Positions 22,591-34,314 of a stretch of DNA of 64,000 bases are shown one piece after another. The position numbers and the translations under genes were made by a program. The notes beneath the pieces are model-generated. The model searched no databases and was not told where the DNA came from. It was given only the letters and a program-made list of their open reading frames with translations. Location: contig NC_135504.1 in assembly GCF_052857255.1 (NCBI RefSeq), forward strand, positions 138,514,121 through 138,578,120, read 5' to 3'. Position 1 is the first letter of the stretch. The number at the start of each line of letters is the position of its first letter. This stretch comes from Amblyomma americanum. Taxonomy: Eukaryota; Arthropoda; Arachnida; Ixodida; Ixodidae.

Positions 22591-23660
22591 GTGTTGCTGG
22601 GCGAGTTGGTTTGACAGATTACAGTACAGAATAACAACATAACTATAGAAATATTCAAAATAGTTCAGCAGGTAATATTGTTAGCCAACTCCACCACAAA
22701 CTCTTAATGCGGCAATGACCAATGTTAACATATTAAATTATTTAAAATTTCAACTCTTCTTGGAAAAACAATCTCTTCCAGCACTGCCTCCGTGTGAGGC
22801 CGGCTGTGAGCTAGATACCGTGATCTCCCAACCTTCTATGTCTGTGAGGTTCCAGCGAGATGGTGGCTGAGTTCTCGGCATATTAATAGTCGCAAGAAGT
22901 CGTGCATTCACACGATGGAGCTAGCTTTCATCGAGTGACTAAACGCCTTATGAAAGCTGGGTATCCCTCGCACCTACTTGTTACCGTCGCGGAACGCTAA
23001 TGCAAGAAACTTAAACTGCGCGACAGCAGGAGGAAGCCGAATGATGAAAGGAGGATTGTGGCCCTTCCTTGTGTCCGTAACACCTCGCACTGTCTGATAA
23101 AGATTGGCCGAAAAGATGGAGTTTATGTTGTGCGCACAGCCCAGGAAAAACTAAAAAGTCTGCCGGTGCGTCAACGCCGAGGAGGCAGGAAAACTCCGTG
23201 GGTGCGCAACAAACCACCAAACTCGCTCTGTGGAATTCGCGGAATGCGCTGTTTTTTTCCTGCCATTGAAATATGGAAAAGAGTATGCAGGACAGACCGG
23301 CAGACGCCATAACAAAAGACTGAAAGAACATAAATTAACGTCGCTCAAGCACGCAGGTATATGGGAATACATGTGAGATATTGCCCATAGAAAACTTGCA
23401 TGAGTATACACAATGTGAAGTGATCAATAAACACGCTGAGCAGCTGGTTCACGAGATAATTGAAGCAGCTGAGATCGCAAAGCTTGGAGATTATTGTATC
23501 AGAACCATCTGTACTTTTGACAAAAAAAACTGGAGATGTTGGATGTATGATGATGCTTGTGAAAGTGATGATACGTGTGGCAGAAGTCACGTGTCTGTGT
23601 CTCCTGTGATTCGCAACAGTGTATAAAGCAATCCATGCCTCGAAATAAAATTGTTGAAAG
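22591..23660 (+). pseudogene. Penelope-like element remnant with GIY-YIG endonuclease
   Basis: The fragment opens with TGCTGGGCGAGTTGG, similar to the PLE terminal repeat at 46740. Coding traces from 23040 to 23560 read RRIVALPCVRN, then in shifted frames KYGKEYAGQTGRRHNKRLKE (the GIY-YIG core with the second motif as EYAGQTGR), LPIENLHEYTQCEVINKHAE and a long helix EIIEAAEIAKLGDYCIRT. The end carries AATAAAATTGTTGAAAGTCA, which matches in layout the PLE 3' end near 46830. At least two frameshifts and stops; the RT domain is missing. Confidence 0.6.
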
Positions 23661-23833
23661 TCAGCGTTCGTTGTGTGTTCTCGCTCTGTGTCCCGCCTGT
23701 GATTTTTTGCGCTGTGACTTGAAGAAGGATATGAATAATATGTGTTCGAAGTTTTACTCTCGGAGCCCCACAAAGAGGGAATTCGGGTTTGTATTGACCC
23801 GGATGTATTAGTGCAGATAAATTTGTAATTGAA

Positions 23834-24024
23834 AATTGGTTTTACGGCACAGGAAATGGCGCATTATCTGTCTCACATATCGGCGGACAACTGAACCGCG
23901 CCGTAACTGAAGGAATAAAGGAGGGAGTGAAAGAAGAAAGGAAGAAAGATGTGCCGAGTGGAGGGCTCCGGAATACTTTAAACCGCCTGGGAATCCTTAA
24001 CGTGCACTGACATCGCACAGCACA
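23834..24024 (-). mobile_element. Ruka-type SINE, long-tail, head missing
   Basis: The region from GGTTTTACGGCACAGG to GACATCGCACAGCACATGG matches the long-tail body and tail of the other copies on the minus strand; the tRNA head is absent. Confidence 0.8.
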
Positions 24025-24424
24025 TGGTGATGGAAACATTCTGGACTGAAGTTCCCTCCATATTGTCGTTTGTTCCTTCGTGAGGGTGCGGTGTGGTGGC
24101 GGATATGTGAGCAATTGCTCTCTGTAGTGTAGCGTCACTTCATTTTAGAAAATTGTGATTAGTCTGTCCCTCGCGCAATCCTTCTAGACTGTTTGGCTTA
24201 CTCGGTTGACGTACAGTCGCGAGTAAAAAATATTAGCACAAATGACTGGCGACCGGAGCTGTGATATCTCACCACGCAGCGCTGCGGTTCACAGATCTGC
24301 AGTGACCCGAGGATTGAGGAATGAGGGTTGAGGAGGAGGAGGAGGAGGGAGGGTTGAGGAATGCGTTTTGACGGCAGTGAAGGCGAACAGGCGGGTGCAG
24401 GTGGAGGCCCAGTGAGGGAAGTGC

Positions 24425-24850
24425 ATGGTAGATGCAATGGCCGAAGCCCAGGAGGGGGTAGGGAAAAACATGGATAACGAACACCTTGTCGTTACCCATG
24501 CTGGTCTCAAAGATGTGCTGAAGGGGAGGAGCCAGAACCTCGAAAAAAAGAAGTGGGGATGCGTAGGCTTAGAGAGGCCTCTGAGAGTGTGCATGCGACC
24601 ATATGCACCATCCCAGAGGTCCAGAGGCAGTCTAGCGGAACGGAACGGAGAGTCATTGAGGCTAACCATGCAATTAGGTTAAGGAGTCGACGACTATGAT
24701 ACGGGGTAATAGAAGTTAACAGGGACATGTACGAGGTCAGCTCCCACCTTTTTCCACAGGATGGCATTCACTTCGGTGGTGCCACTGGCAAGAGAGTGGG
24801 TAGTAGGATAGGTCGCCAGGCAACAGCTTCTTGGGAGGACCCAGAGCTCT
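24425..24850 (+). pseudogene. SGNH/GDSL esterase-like ORF1 C-terminal domain
   Basis: Residual blocks are DNEHLVVTHAGLKDVLKGRS, CTIPEVQRQSSG, a helix with ANHAIRLRS, VIEVNRDMYEVSSH and, after a stop near 24700, DGIHFGGATGKRVGSRI. The D..H.....G pattern in the last block fits the C-terminal Asp/His block of SGNH hydrolases (D.IH). The N-terminal Ser block (GDS) is not visible here, so the domain is incomplete. In CR1-group elements such domains are thought to aid membrane or RNP functions; its role here is unknown. Confidence 0.5.
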
Positions 24851-24939
24851 GAGGAAACCAGTGTATACACGGAAGAACCGAGGTCAAAGAAACGAAGGAA
24901 CCATAGAACAAATAGACACTAGCGCCAGTGTCAAGTTAA

Positions 24940-25670
24940 TTCAGATATCGGTGACATTAACATGCAACGTTGCAGCGATAGGCTGAAATGAGAGGAAATA
25001 GAAGAGTTAAGGCAGGAGGAATTAATGGCATATTGCTTAGTGGAGACCCATCTTAGAGACCGGGAGCAACCACCCTGTAATCCAGACTACCCATGAGAAC
25101 ATTGCAATAGAGCAGAGGGCAACAAAAATGGGTGTGGAATTTGGGCATTCATTCATAAAAGCACGAGTTTTCAAAGTGTTAAACTCGGATGCAAGGAACA
25201 TTTACAGCTAAAAGAAAAAGCGGCAGCGGAGCAAACACTCCTTGGCGTTGTATGCCTGTGGACAAGGGGCTAATGCCAAAGAGGAAAACAAGAAAATGGT
25301 AGAACGTATTGGAAGCGATATTTATCAGCTAGGTGGATAGGGCGAGATAATTATATTAAGCGAAATGGATGCACCATAGAAGACCTGGATGGCTACACAG
25401 ATTCTACAGGAAGCATGCTGCTGGATATCTGTGACAGGCATGATTTAGATGTATGCAACAGTAGCGAGAAGTGTGAAGAGCTCTTAACATGGGAGGCAGG
25501 GAGTCTGCACTCGACGATAGATTATGCACTTACGTCATATAGGATGCATAATAGATTAGGTGTAATGAGCATAGAAGAACATGCTTCCAGAAATGTATGT
25601 AGAGACCACAAACGTATCATGTTGAGTTTCAGAAGGGAAACTAATGTAGGAGTGAAGTGAGATGAACAAT
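24940..25670 (+). pseudogene. Endonuclease domain of the CR1/L2-like element, degraded
   Basis: Traces include LVETHLRD-like text (25030-25060), GCGIWAFIHKSTSFQ-like text after the frameshift and YQLGG, IILSEMDAP-like GD.N remnants near 25320-25380. A cleaner frame at 25415-25660 reads ICDRHDLDVCNSSEKCEELL, then SLHSTIDYALTSYRMHNRLG and SRNVCRDHKRIML, where the final Asp-His matches the SDH of AP endonucleases. Several stops are present. Confidence 0.55.
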
Positions 25671-26439
25671 CATAGGGAAATTTTACTCAGAAAAGCAATT
25701 CGAAGCGGCAGCCAAAAAATTGAGAAAGTAATTTTTGATGATAATGAAAAAAATTGGAATTATACCGAATGAACTCGAATACTTGAGCTTGAGCTAGATA
25801 AAGTGCGAGTCAAGCCAAAAGGGAAAAGACGCAAACCCAAGAGATGGTGGGATGAGGAGCTCAAGATGGCGATAGCGAAACGTCAGGAAGCATCCAGGGA
25901 ACACAGATATTCCAAGAAGAGTAGGGAACCAGAAGGTGAAGTAGACAGAAAATTGGATGCCTTCATAAAGCGTAGAACAGAACCATCCTATTAGGTTAAT
26001 AAGAAAACTAGAAGAAATGGTGCCCAATGGATGTAAAATGTAAATAAAAAGGATATAAAAGCAGCTCACAAATTCTGGAAACATTTAAATACAAAGAATA
26101 AAAAGACTAGGCTAGAGCAAAGGTTTATTGTTACAGATAAGGGTATTCGACTAGAAAGGGATGAATTAATGAAACACATAAACAAGGACGACAAAAAAAT
26201 TTAAAGAACGAAATATTGCACATAATTTATCGAAGGAGGATAGAACGGTTACTGCAATTGCTCCACTTGAGCAAAGAGAGAGAGGAAAAGGGCGGAAAAG
26301 AAGGCTTCTAAAGGCACGTCTACAGGACCAGGTGGTATTCTGATTATGTCAATAAAGAAGCTAGCAACAAAATCCAAGCAAACATTATTACAGGTAGTGA
26401 ATAAAATGATAGTGGATTGCAAAGCCCTGATGAATATTA

Positions 26440-27600
26440 AGTAGAATGAACATGATATATAAGGGAAAGGGGGACAAACCTGACGTAAGTAACTATCGTC
26501 CCGTAACAGTAACATCTGTGGTTTACAGGGTGGTGATGCAGATTATAAAGGACAGACTGCAGGCTTGGGTGGAAAACGAGGGGGTGCTTGGGGAGCTAGA
26601 AAATGGGTTCCGTAAACAAAGGAGGTTGAAGGACAACCTGTTTTCATTGACGCAGTGTATAGTTATTGTTGAAAAGGAACACAAGCCCCCATGACTAGCA
26701 TTTCTGGATATCAAGGGAGCCTACGAGAACGCCATTCAAGAGGATTTGTGGGACATACTGGGCACATTGGATGTGGAAGTTGCAGTAATTATACTTTTAA
26801 AAGATATATATAAACGTAACACAGTGCTCATAAAATGGAAAAAAATGTATCAGGACCTGTAGAGATACCGCGGTGGCTTAGGCAAGGATGTCGTACGTCT
26901 CCTTTTCTGTTCATGTTGTACCTGCAAGGGTTAGAGACCAAGCTAGAGAGGAGCGGACTAGGCTTCATTCTTTTTCCAAGCAAGAGGTATGGTTTAGACA
27001 GTCATTACCGAGACTAAGATATGCGGATGATATAGTGCTAATGGCTGACAACAAGGAAGATTTGCAGAAGTTGATAGACATTTGTGGCACACAGGGAGAT
27101 AGATTACGTTTCAAGTTCAGTAAGGAAAAATCTGCAGTCATGATAATTATTGCTTAGGGTGGCGAGCTTAGAATAGAGGAGTTCACGCTAGAAGTAGTCG
27201 ATGAGTACAAGTATCTCGGAGTGTGGGTAAATAACGGTGCTGAGTATCTGACAGAGCATGAAAAATATGTAATGAATAAAGCTAGTAGGAATGAATCTGA
27301 CGTGATAAATAGGGCACTGTGGTAATACAATAGGTATGAAATGGTAAGAGGGATCTGTAAACGGGTGATGGTTCCTAGTCTGACTTTCGGGAATGGGGTC
27401 CTGTTCATGAGACCAGATGTTCAAACAGATTAGAAATCAAACAATGCGGCGTAGGGAGGCTAGCTTTGGGACTGCTAGGCAATACACCAAATCAGGGGGT
27501 ACAGGGTGATATGGGATGCGCTTCGTTCGAGAGCAGAGAAGCTAGCAGTAAGATAGCATTTGAAGTAGAAAATAGACTAGTAAATATCTGGACCGCAGTT
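26440..27600 (+). pseudogene. Reverse transcriptase of the CR1/L2-like element
   Basis: Motifs in order are IYKGKGDKPDVSNYRPVTVT, ELENGFRKQRRLKDNLF, LAFLDIKGAYENAI (palm Asp), GPVEIPRWLRQGCRTSPFLF (the RQGC.LSP box), LRYADDIVLMADNKEDLQKL with YADD, and VVDEYKYLGVWVNNGAEYL in the thumb. Stops or frameshifts fall near 26694, 26860, 27017, 27157 and 27323. The catalytic residues are legible but no continuous ORF remains. A poly(G) run lies at 27601-27617. Confidence 0.78.
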
Positions 27601-27659
27601 GGGGGGGGGGGGGGGGGTAAATCAGCAATTATCCGTTAAGAAAAAGTTAGAGAAACAGA

Positions 27660-28097
27660 GAGAGCTCTGTGGAAAAAAGAGGAATGCTAACAAAATCGGC
27701 ACTGGGAACATACAGGACCTTTAAGCACGACATTGCCAAAGAGAATATCTGTGATAATTGTAGGGGAAGCTCTTTGTTGTTTGAGGCCAGGACGGGAGTT
27801 TTGCGGACTATAACATATATAGCCAGGTACCACGGGATAGGCACGTTGTGCGTAGCGCGCGGAGAGGAGGAGGAAACGGCTGAACACTTGATACTCTTCT
27901 GTAAAGGACTGCACCCCGCAGTGGATAGTAGTAGGGCTGATTTATTCAAAGCATTGGGGTTTAACGACAGTGAAGGTAAAGTAGATTTTAAGCAGGTTGA
28001 AGTAACCAAGCGAAGGTTATCTTGTTGGTGGCAAAAATCAAAGCAAGTGAAATTGCACGAGTCATGGCTAGGTGGCTTGAAGCACTGCCCGATTTAA
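27660..28097 (+). pseudogene. C-terminal domain of the CR1/L2-like ORF2
   Basis: A 142-residue open frame includes LCGKKRGMLTKSALGTYRTF just after the RT, ICDNCRGSS, TLCVARGEEEETAEHLILFC (a Cys/His cluster similar to the terminal zinc-binding region of non-LTR ORF2 proteins) and FNDSEGKVDFKQVEVTKRRL. It ends 14 bases before the ATCC tail. The same block can be recognised in the copies at 13.1 and 30.8 kb, which suggests the family's 3' end is well conserved. Confidence 0.6.
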
Positions 28098-28108
28098 ATG
28101 GTTCAGCC

Positions 28109-28391
28109 TAATCCATCCATCCATCCATCCATCCATCCATCCATCCATCCATCCATCCATCCATCCATCCATCCATCCATCCATCCATCCATCTATCCAT
28201 CCATCCATCCATCCACCCACCCACCCACCCACCCACCCATCCATCCATCCACCCACCCACCCACCCACCCACCCACCCACCCATCCATCCATCCATCCAT
28301 CCATCCATCCATCCATCCATCCATCCATCCATCCATCCATCCATCCATCCATCCATCCATCCATCCATCCATCCATCCATCCATCCATCCT
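28109..28391 (+). repeat. (ATCC)n microsatellite with ACCC variant blocks
   Basis: About 280 bp of CCAT/ATCC tetranucleotides, with two internal blocks changed to CACC units (about 28213-28236 and 28249-28281). It forms the 3' tail of the preceding retroelement. The long Met-Asp-Gly-Trp and Ile-His-Pro-Ser frames here are translation artefacts. Confidence 0.95.
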
Positions 28392-30149
28392 GCCTATCAG
28401 GCCGTTCCCATGTTTTCAGGACAGGGGGTACGGCTGGAAGTAACCTTTGTTAGCATGCCTACGCCCGAGCGTCGCAGTGCCGGTCTTAGGTGACTGTGCA
28501 TGTGGCACTTCCTCTTGGCTAGGTCATCGTGAACAACGATTACTTCTATTACTGTTTTTTTTTTAGTTCCGTGATGGCTCGTCAGAAGCAACTCGCAGGA
28601 ACAATAGATTATAGCGCTGCTTTTAGCCAGGATTACACTTGCGCAAGAAAGACGCAAAGTTCATATAATATTTCAATGCGACCTACTTGCACGCCAGTTT
28701 GTTGGGAGGATGTAACAACATTAACAGGAGCACTGTCTAGTCAGTTCCGGAAACGAAGTAAAGACGATAACAGAAGAGTAGACATTTGGGCTAGATGGTG
28801 TGGATTCATCTTGCGAAAAAGCGCAAAGGACGGGACTAAAAAGAGAACAGTTCCTCCTGTATCTCGGCAGCGGTATTACAGGGGTGCGAAAGGTGGCGGC
28901 TATGATCAGCCTATACCTTCCTCCTCAACGACAGTTTCCGGACGTCCGCTACGCTCCGGGTCGCCAATCCTATCTTCTTATAGGCAGGCACGCACAATGC
29001 GGGTTGCGGTTTCTGCTGGGCACCCTACCACGGCACTTATGCTTCTCTGGGACCTGGCTTCCTGGACTAATTTCAGGATTTCCGCTCTTTTAGCGATGTT
29101 GAGGCACGGCATCTCTTTTTTCCTTCTGGTGGGATTCTCACGGTGCGCATTATAATTTATAACACGCGTTATCGCCGACCGGGAACATGGTGAATGATAT
29201 CGCCACTTATATTGCTCTATCGCTTACCGAACATCCAAAAAAACGCCCTATTTCAGGCAAATAGTCCCTCTTCCTTGATAGTCATCCTTAAGCAGCGTGG
29301 CTGAGGCTGCTCGCGAAAGTAGCGACCAAACGAGCAAGAAACAACTATCCCAATCTTCACCAGCAGCCTGCGGGAGCAACGGTGCATTTAGAAAAAGAAG
29401 GAGAGAGAGGGCGAGACAGAAAAATAACTTTTTCTGGGCCACAACAGATCCGGTGAAACCCCCTAATACAGAAGAACGGGAACGGCCCGGCATTCTCGTT
29501 ATCAGCCTCTTCGTCCCTCGCAGCGCCACGCGTTTTCATTCGAGCGATCCGGTGAGCCGCCCCGTGTGCTAATCATTTTTTACTCGTGACTGTATGCTCG
29601 AGCAATAGTCTGTACCAACCAGTGGTCACAACACAGGCGCGCAGCGACTACCTTTGTGTCGGTGTAGTCAGCGGAGCAGGACACCGCTCTTACCGCCGCG
29701 CCACCTGCCACCATCGCTGTAGCCGAGCCTTCGTTATGGACACTGCTTTTAAGGCGAAAGCTTTACTACTCTCCCCCGTAACTTCTTCGCCGTGTGCACC
29801 CTGTGCGCGCATTTGACATTGAACCGAGGAGAAACCTCGTGACAGCTATGACGTCACTCACCCGCCGCCGCCGAAACCGAGCGCTTGCCTCTGTTTGTGT
29901 AGGCCGTCGGCGTTCATTCTATTCATTGCCGTTGGCGTTGACAACGTTCCGGGCTCCGAAGTGGACCCCACTTCTTTCATTAATTCGCGTACGCCTAAAA
30001 TCACTACCAAAAATTACATGCTCCAGCCACCCCAGTTTGGGAATGTGGCGGGCTTTAGCCGACCGCAGTGCAATGACCGGCCTCCACCCGAGGAAAGCAA
30101 GGGCGCGTGACTGGCTCCCTGGGTCAGTGGGCGCCTCAATCGCGCTTTG
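28392..30149. other. No gene recognised
   Basis: The longest frame (28529-29155 +, 208 codons) has no recognisable domain and overlaps an alternative frame. A (GA)-rich patch lies at 29395-29425. A coding exon here is possible but unsupported. Confidence 0.4.
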
Positions 30150-30400
30150 AGGTTTGTGGTGGTGGTGAGAGACAGAGAGATGTGGGCTGCATGCATTAAG
30201 GCTGACAACGTTGTGGCAGACACGCGGCACTGCAGCAATAGGCCGCAGCGTTCATAGGGTGACCAACCTCTCGCGATCAAGCATTAATTTAACTGCAACC
30301 TGCCAGTGAGGCAGGGTGGGCGAACTGCCTATCCAGTGGGCGGAACGCACTCAACGTTACAGACGCCAAGCCGCGTTTACTTGTCCGATAAACCAAAGCT
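30150..30400 (+). repeat. Unclassified dispersed repeat, copy 1
   Basis: This segment is an inverted copy of 45230-45450. Shared words, in opposite orientation, include GGTTGGTCACCC / GGGTGACCAACC, the CGCGGCACTGCAG / CTGCAGTGCCGCG pair, CTGCCAGTGAGGCAGG / CCTGCCATCCTGGCAGG and AACGCACTCAACGTTAC / ATTGAGTGCGTTCC. There is no coding content. The two copies lie 15 kb apart. Confidence 0.65.
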
Positions 30401-30683
30401 TTCGCTTTCTAACCAGGTTCAGCAATCGTTAAACCGCAGGCAATTTTGCGGATGCACCGCGCTTTCCCTAGCCTTCCTTTTCGCCTGCCTCAAATCCCAA
30501 CGAACGTGGGAAGGTGGCGCCATCTGCATCTGGAGAGACAACCCGTCGCAGTAAAGCACAAAGTGCTCCGGAAGCTGCCCTTCCTCTGCGCAGGCCCTGC
30601 AGAAAGCGGCTTGCACGTCGGCGGACGGATCGAAATAACGGCGGTACACGAGTGCGCGCAGCGCACCAGCACGCGCCTCGATT

Positions 30684-30830
30684 GGATGGATGGATGGATG
30701 GATGGATGGATGGATGGATGGATGGATGGATGGATGGATGGATGGACGGACGGACGAACGGACGGATGGACGGGCGGGCGGGCGGGCGGATGGATGAATG
30801 AATGGATGAATGGGTGGATGGATGGATGAA
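30684..30830 (-). repeat. (GGAT)n microsatellite, tail of the next element
   Basis: GGAT repeats with GGAC, GAAC and GGGC variants. On the minus strand they are the ATCC tail of the fragment at 30833-31330. Confidence 0.92.
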
Positions 30831-30832
30831 TA

Positions 30833-31330
30833 AGGCTTAACCATTTAAATCGAGCGGTGGCTCAAGCCACCTAGCAATGACTCGTGAAATTTTGTGGTCT
30901 AGATTTTACCCACCAATCAGATTACATTCGTTTGGTTACTTCTACCAGTTTAAAACGTACTTTTTCCTTCACTGTCCTTAAACCCGAATGCTTTGAATAA
31001 ATCAGCACTGCAGATTTCCAGTGCAGGATGAAGCCTTTTACAGAAAAATATCAAGTGTTCAGCCGTTTTCTCCTCCTCTCCACAAACACCGCACAACGTT
31101 TCTATCTCATGGTACCCGACTCAATATGTCTTAGTCCGCAAAACTTCTGTCCTGGCTTCTAACAACAAGAGCTTCCCCTACAATTGTCTAGATATCTTTG
31201 GGAATTGCCTGCTTAAAAATCAAGTATGTTCCCAGTGCCGATTTCTTCAGCATCCCTATTTTCCACAGAGCTCTCTCTCTTTATTTAACCTTTTTCCTAA
31301 CCGATAATTGCTGATTTGCCCCCGACTGCT
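30833..31330 (-). mobile_element. 5'-truncated CR1/L2-like element, (ATCC)n family
   Basis: The minus-strand copy of the last ~500 bases of the element ending at 28108. It contains the GAGAGCTCTGTGGAAAAT block, the decayed HLILFCKGL-type segment and the final TTTAAATGGTTAAGCC block before the tetranucleotide tail. It lies tail-to-tail with the 24.4-28.4 kb element. Confidence 0.82.
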
Positions 31331-31869
31331 GTCCTGATATTTGCTTGTTAATTTTCTAGTATGGCTTCAATGACCCAAGCAGCGCCATCTACCTCATGGG
31401 TTTTGCACTATTATAGCGATTTACAGCCGCCTTTGCTATATCAGGTATATTTCTTCGGTATACCAGTAAATGAATCTCAAAAAACGTGTGCATCACAACG
31501 CGACGAATCCTTTTACACCATCCTTAATCCCCTGCGAAAAGCGGTTCGGCCGTAATGGCCGTCTCAAGGTCCTCGGAATGCACGGCTTTGGGCAGCAAAC
31601 GCCGTCGTTGCGAATTGGGATTCGCAACGACACATATTTTGGGCTTCATCTCAGTTAGTGGTTTTCTCCCCAGGAACATGCCAAGTCATTTGACACCATT
31701 TCGAACACTGTGCATCAAACGGGTGGTCCCCAAATTTTATGCAAATTGTGGTCCCGGGGAGTCCAGCTTCGATGGCCGCTATACTGGCATATACAGCGTA
31801 TTCAAAATTACTGTTTTTAAAATGTGAAACGCTGTACGCTAATGCCTCTTTTGCACGTAGGTCATACTG
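31331..31869. other. No gene recognised
   Basis: Only short unsupported frames. A short inverted repeat, CGTCGTTGCGAATTGGGATTCGCAACGACAC, lies near 31603-31633 and could form a hairpin with 11-bp arms. Confidence 0.45.
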
Positions 31870-32160
31870 CCAGGTTGACACAAATTGGGGTAATAATTGT
31901 CACCATAAATTAAGTTAATAACTAAAATTAGTTCATTTTTATTGGCTGAAATTAGCGTGCATATTAAAATTGAGAACTTGTAGCCAGTTGCTTTTGACGG
32001 CTATTCCATTTTGTAGAATTTTAGTAACGCGCCTTTATCCTGAGATGCGCACGTCTAAAATCTCGTCCCAGTTCGTCTAATTACGCATGCGAGAAAGCGG
32101 CCCTCGCTGAGAAGCACCTCCCTCGTGTGGCGCAGCTGTTGCGTATGGCACTCCGCCTCG
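31870..32160 (+). repeat. Left arm of a large imperfect inverted repeat
   Basis: It matches the reverse complement of 34380-34668. Shared landmarks are GGGGTAATAATTG, TTAGCGTGCATATT, TCCATTTTGTA, CGCACGTCTAAAAT, TCGTCCCAGTTC, TAATTACGC and GTTGCGTATGGCACTCCGCC. The arms are diverged by many substitutions and indels. Together with the other arm it encloses the TTAA-flanked element at 32372-34314. Confidence 0.75.
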
Positions 32161-32371
32161 CAAGATAATAATAGGGATGATCGATGCGCGCATCTGTATT
32201 ATTATCATGCACGAACAATGCCCAAGAGAAGTGTTATTCAAGCGCCTCTCAAGAGTGTGCTGCGGGCGACTACACGGGTAACTTTTCATTCTGAGCTAGC
32301 GTTTTCCTCCTTGGCGATCGAAACCGATAAATCACTGTTCGGTAGGCGAGAAAGGAGAGCCAATTCTTTAA

Positions 32372-34314
32372 AGGGACACTGAGGAGAACCCTATCAAATT
32401 TTTTTCGTTAGCAAAATCTGATAGTTCGGCATTTCATGGCTTTGTTGCCGCTTGTCCGGCAGCGAAAAATGCATTTATTTCAAAGAAATTTGGATTCGAA
32501 GTTGAAAAAGTTTTTCCCGCCGCTAAGATTCAAACTCGAGAACTCTTATGACGACACGGAGAACTCTTATGACGCCACAGGACGGAGTGACGTGAAACGT
32601 GACGTAACCGGAGACTCCGTGATTTCTGACGGCTACCGGTGCGGTCTAGCAGTTGCCGAAATGAAAGCTACCGCCGCCGTACGTTGTAGGCATCTATCGG
32701 GGGTCGCTACCGCCGCTCTGTTTACGTTTGCACCGGCGTCTTGCCAGCGTTGCGATGGATCCCGTTACCAAACCAGACGACGTAGTTCTCGCAAAATCTC
32801 CGGCCTGCATTTCAGCGACCTCAGCCCCACAGAGCGTGCGATGCTTTTGAGGGAGCACGGTTAGGTTAGGCGCCGGCGGGTCGCTTCCCCCTTCCTCAGT
32901 GAGCAGCCGTGGCAAACTAAATATCATAATCCCAGTGAGGGGAGTCGCGAGGCGCCAGGACAAGGTCGGCGCGTTGCGCCCATCGGAGGCTGGCCAGGGC
33001 TTTGGGGCCAACGGATTGGGATTCCTTGAACGGCGCGGTTGCACGGGGCAGCAGGCGGCGTCGAGGTCTCCCATGGTTGCAAGGGCCAAGTTATTTATTT
33101 ATTTATTTTATTGCCACAAAAAACGGATAAGTGCTCAAGGGCGGTCACGTTTAAAGTGGGCGCCTTGAAACTAAAGCCGACGCACGACGTTACAACGGCT
33201 TCCGCTAGATTCAACGGGTCCACTGGATCGGGCTCTCTCGTCCACTTGCATGTACCTTCAGATGTTTACCGTGAATGGATCAAATTAGCCAAGAGCTCGA
33301 AAAGAACAGCTCCGCCAAACTGCCGAAGTTATTGAATTACGTCACAACGCGCACCTCGCCGCGGAGCGGAATCAGTCTGGCCGGGCCGGCGGTGGCTGGT
33401 GCACTCGGCGCGAAATAGAGGCATGCTCCAAGTCTCCCCGCCAGTGCGGTCAGAGCGCGCCGAAGCCGCCGAACGCGTCGGCGGTCAAGCGCAGTATAGA
33501 GGGTCTCGCTTTGGCCGACGTGACGTCGCCGTGCAGCGCGCGCGCGCGTGTTACGCCGGAGCATAAACGCGCCTTAACAGAGCCTGCGCTTAACCGCTAA
33601 CCAACGTATTCGGTGGCGGCATCTATGGGAGCCACTGAAACTCCCCGCTCACTCACTGAATAAACAAAAATCCTGTGCCGGGCGAGCGTGCGAAAACACA
33701 AGTGCTGCCTTGTACGATTACCGACCATCGTGCCATCATAGTTTTTCACCGACCGTGGCGATCATCTGACAAGCCTTAACAGGATCCTTCAAAGGTTCAC
33801 TAGCACTTGAAGCGGCACTTGGAGTTCTTCTGCTGTTCGGCGCTTGTAAATCGAGGCGCGTCAAAAACAAAACCACGCGGCACGCAATGCTCATAGACGC
33901 GAAGCGCCTTAACAAATCGAAACTCTCCTGGCCGCCTTTGGTACCGCCAAGCATCGGTTTTTTTTGCTTCCAACATTCAGGTTGTCTTTTGTCTGCCTTC
34001 TTTGTGTGATAAAAGTGCACTATCGGTTTTAAAACAAAACTTAGTTCAATATTGAACCGCGCAATCTTCCTTTGTCAGCCTAAGATATTCGCGCCATATG
34101 TAGGAAGAAAAATTCCTCCAAACTGGCGTCTCTTGTTCTACGACGTCACCACGCTTGTACTTGCGAGTTTGGCCTGTGGCGGCGATACCTGTATTTTGGT
34201 TCTTGCAATTTTCTGCCTTACAAAAGCTTTGTTATCAGTAAGAGCGGTGTTTTTGTGATCAGGGGGTGGTATTCTATCGATACAAGCCAAATTCAATTTC
34301 TCCTCAGTGTCCCT
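32372..34314. mobile_element. TTAA-flanked element with 17-bp terminal inverted repeats, non-coding
   Basis: The ends are AGGGACACTGAGGAGAA (32372-32388) and its exact reverse complement (34298-34314), each abutting a TTAA (32368-32371 and 34315-34318). TTAA duplication is typical of piggyBac-type DNA transposons, but the ends lack the usual CCC start and no transposase is seen, so this would be a non-autonomous element. The interior is GC-rich in parts. Frames such as 32436-32864 (+) and 32694-33089 (-) have no recognisable domain. A (TTTA)n run lies at about 33090-33108. Confidence 0.55.

Larger units (their letters stand above)
24425..28391 (+). mobile_element. CR1/L2-like element with esterase-like ORF1 and (ATCC)n tail
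   Basis: In order, an SGNH-hydrolase-like ORF1 C-terminus (24425-24850), an endonuclease (24940-25670), a reverse transcriptase (26440-27600), a C-terminal domain (27660-28097) and a tail of nearly 300 bp of ATCC repeats. Esterase-type ORF1 proteins are known from CR1/L2-group elements, which together with the tandem-repeat terminus sets the group. Frames are broken in many places. Two further 3' fragments of the family are in the window (13143-13628 and 30833-31330, both minus). Confidence 0.78.

Noticed and set aside
28109..28391. CRISPR array or satellite
   Set aside because: A simple tetranucleotide run without spacers, at the 3' end of a retroelement.
28068..28493. Long Met-Asp-Gly-Trp and Ile-His-Pro-Ser repeat ORFs in several frames
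   Set aside because: They are translations of the (ATCC)n microsatellite, with no start or stop constraint.
28529..29155. 208-codon plus-strand ORF
   Set aside because: Longest unexplained frame outside repeats, but composition is irregular and no motif or splice context supports it. Kept as unsupported.
30419..30844. ORFs of 95-141 codons around the (GGAT)n run
   Set aside because: Same microsatellite artefact plus flanking retroelement sequence.
33337..33600. CpG-dense stretch that could be a promoter island
   Set aside because: No adjacent gene or start-site signal, and it lies inside the TTAA-bounded element.
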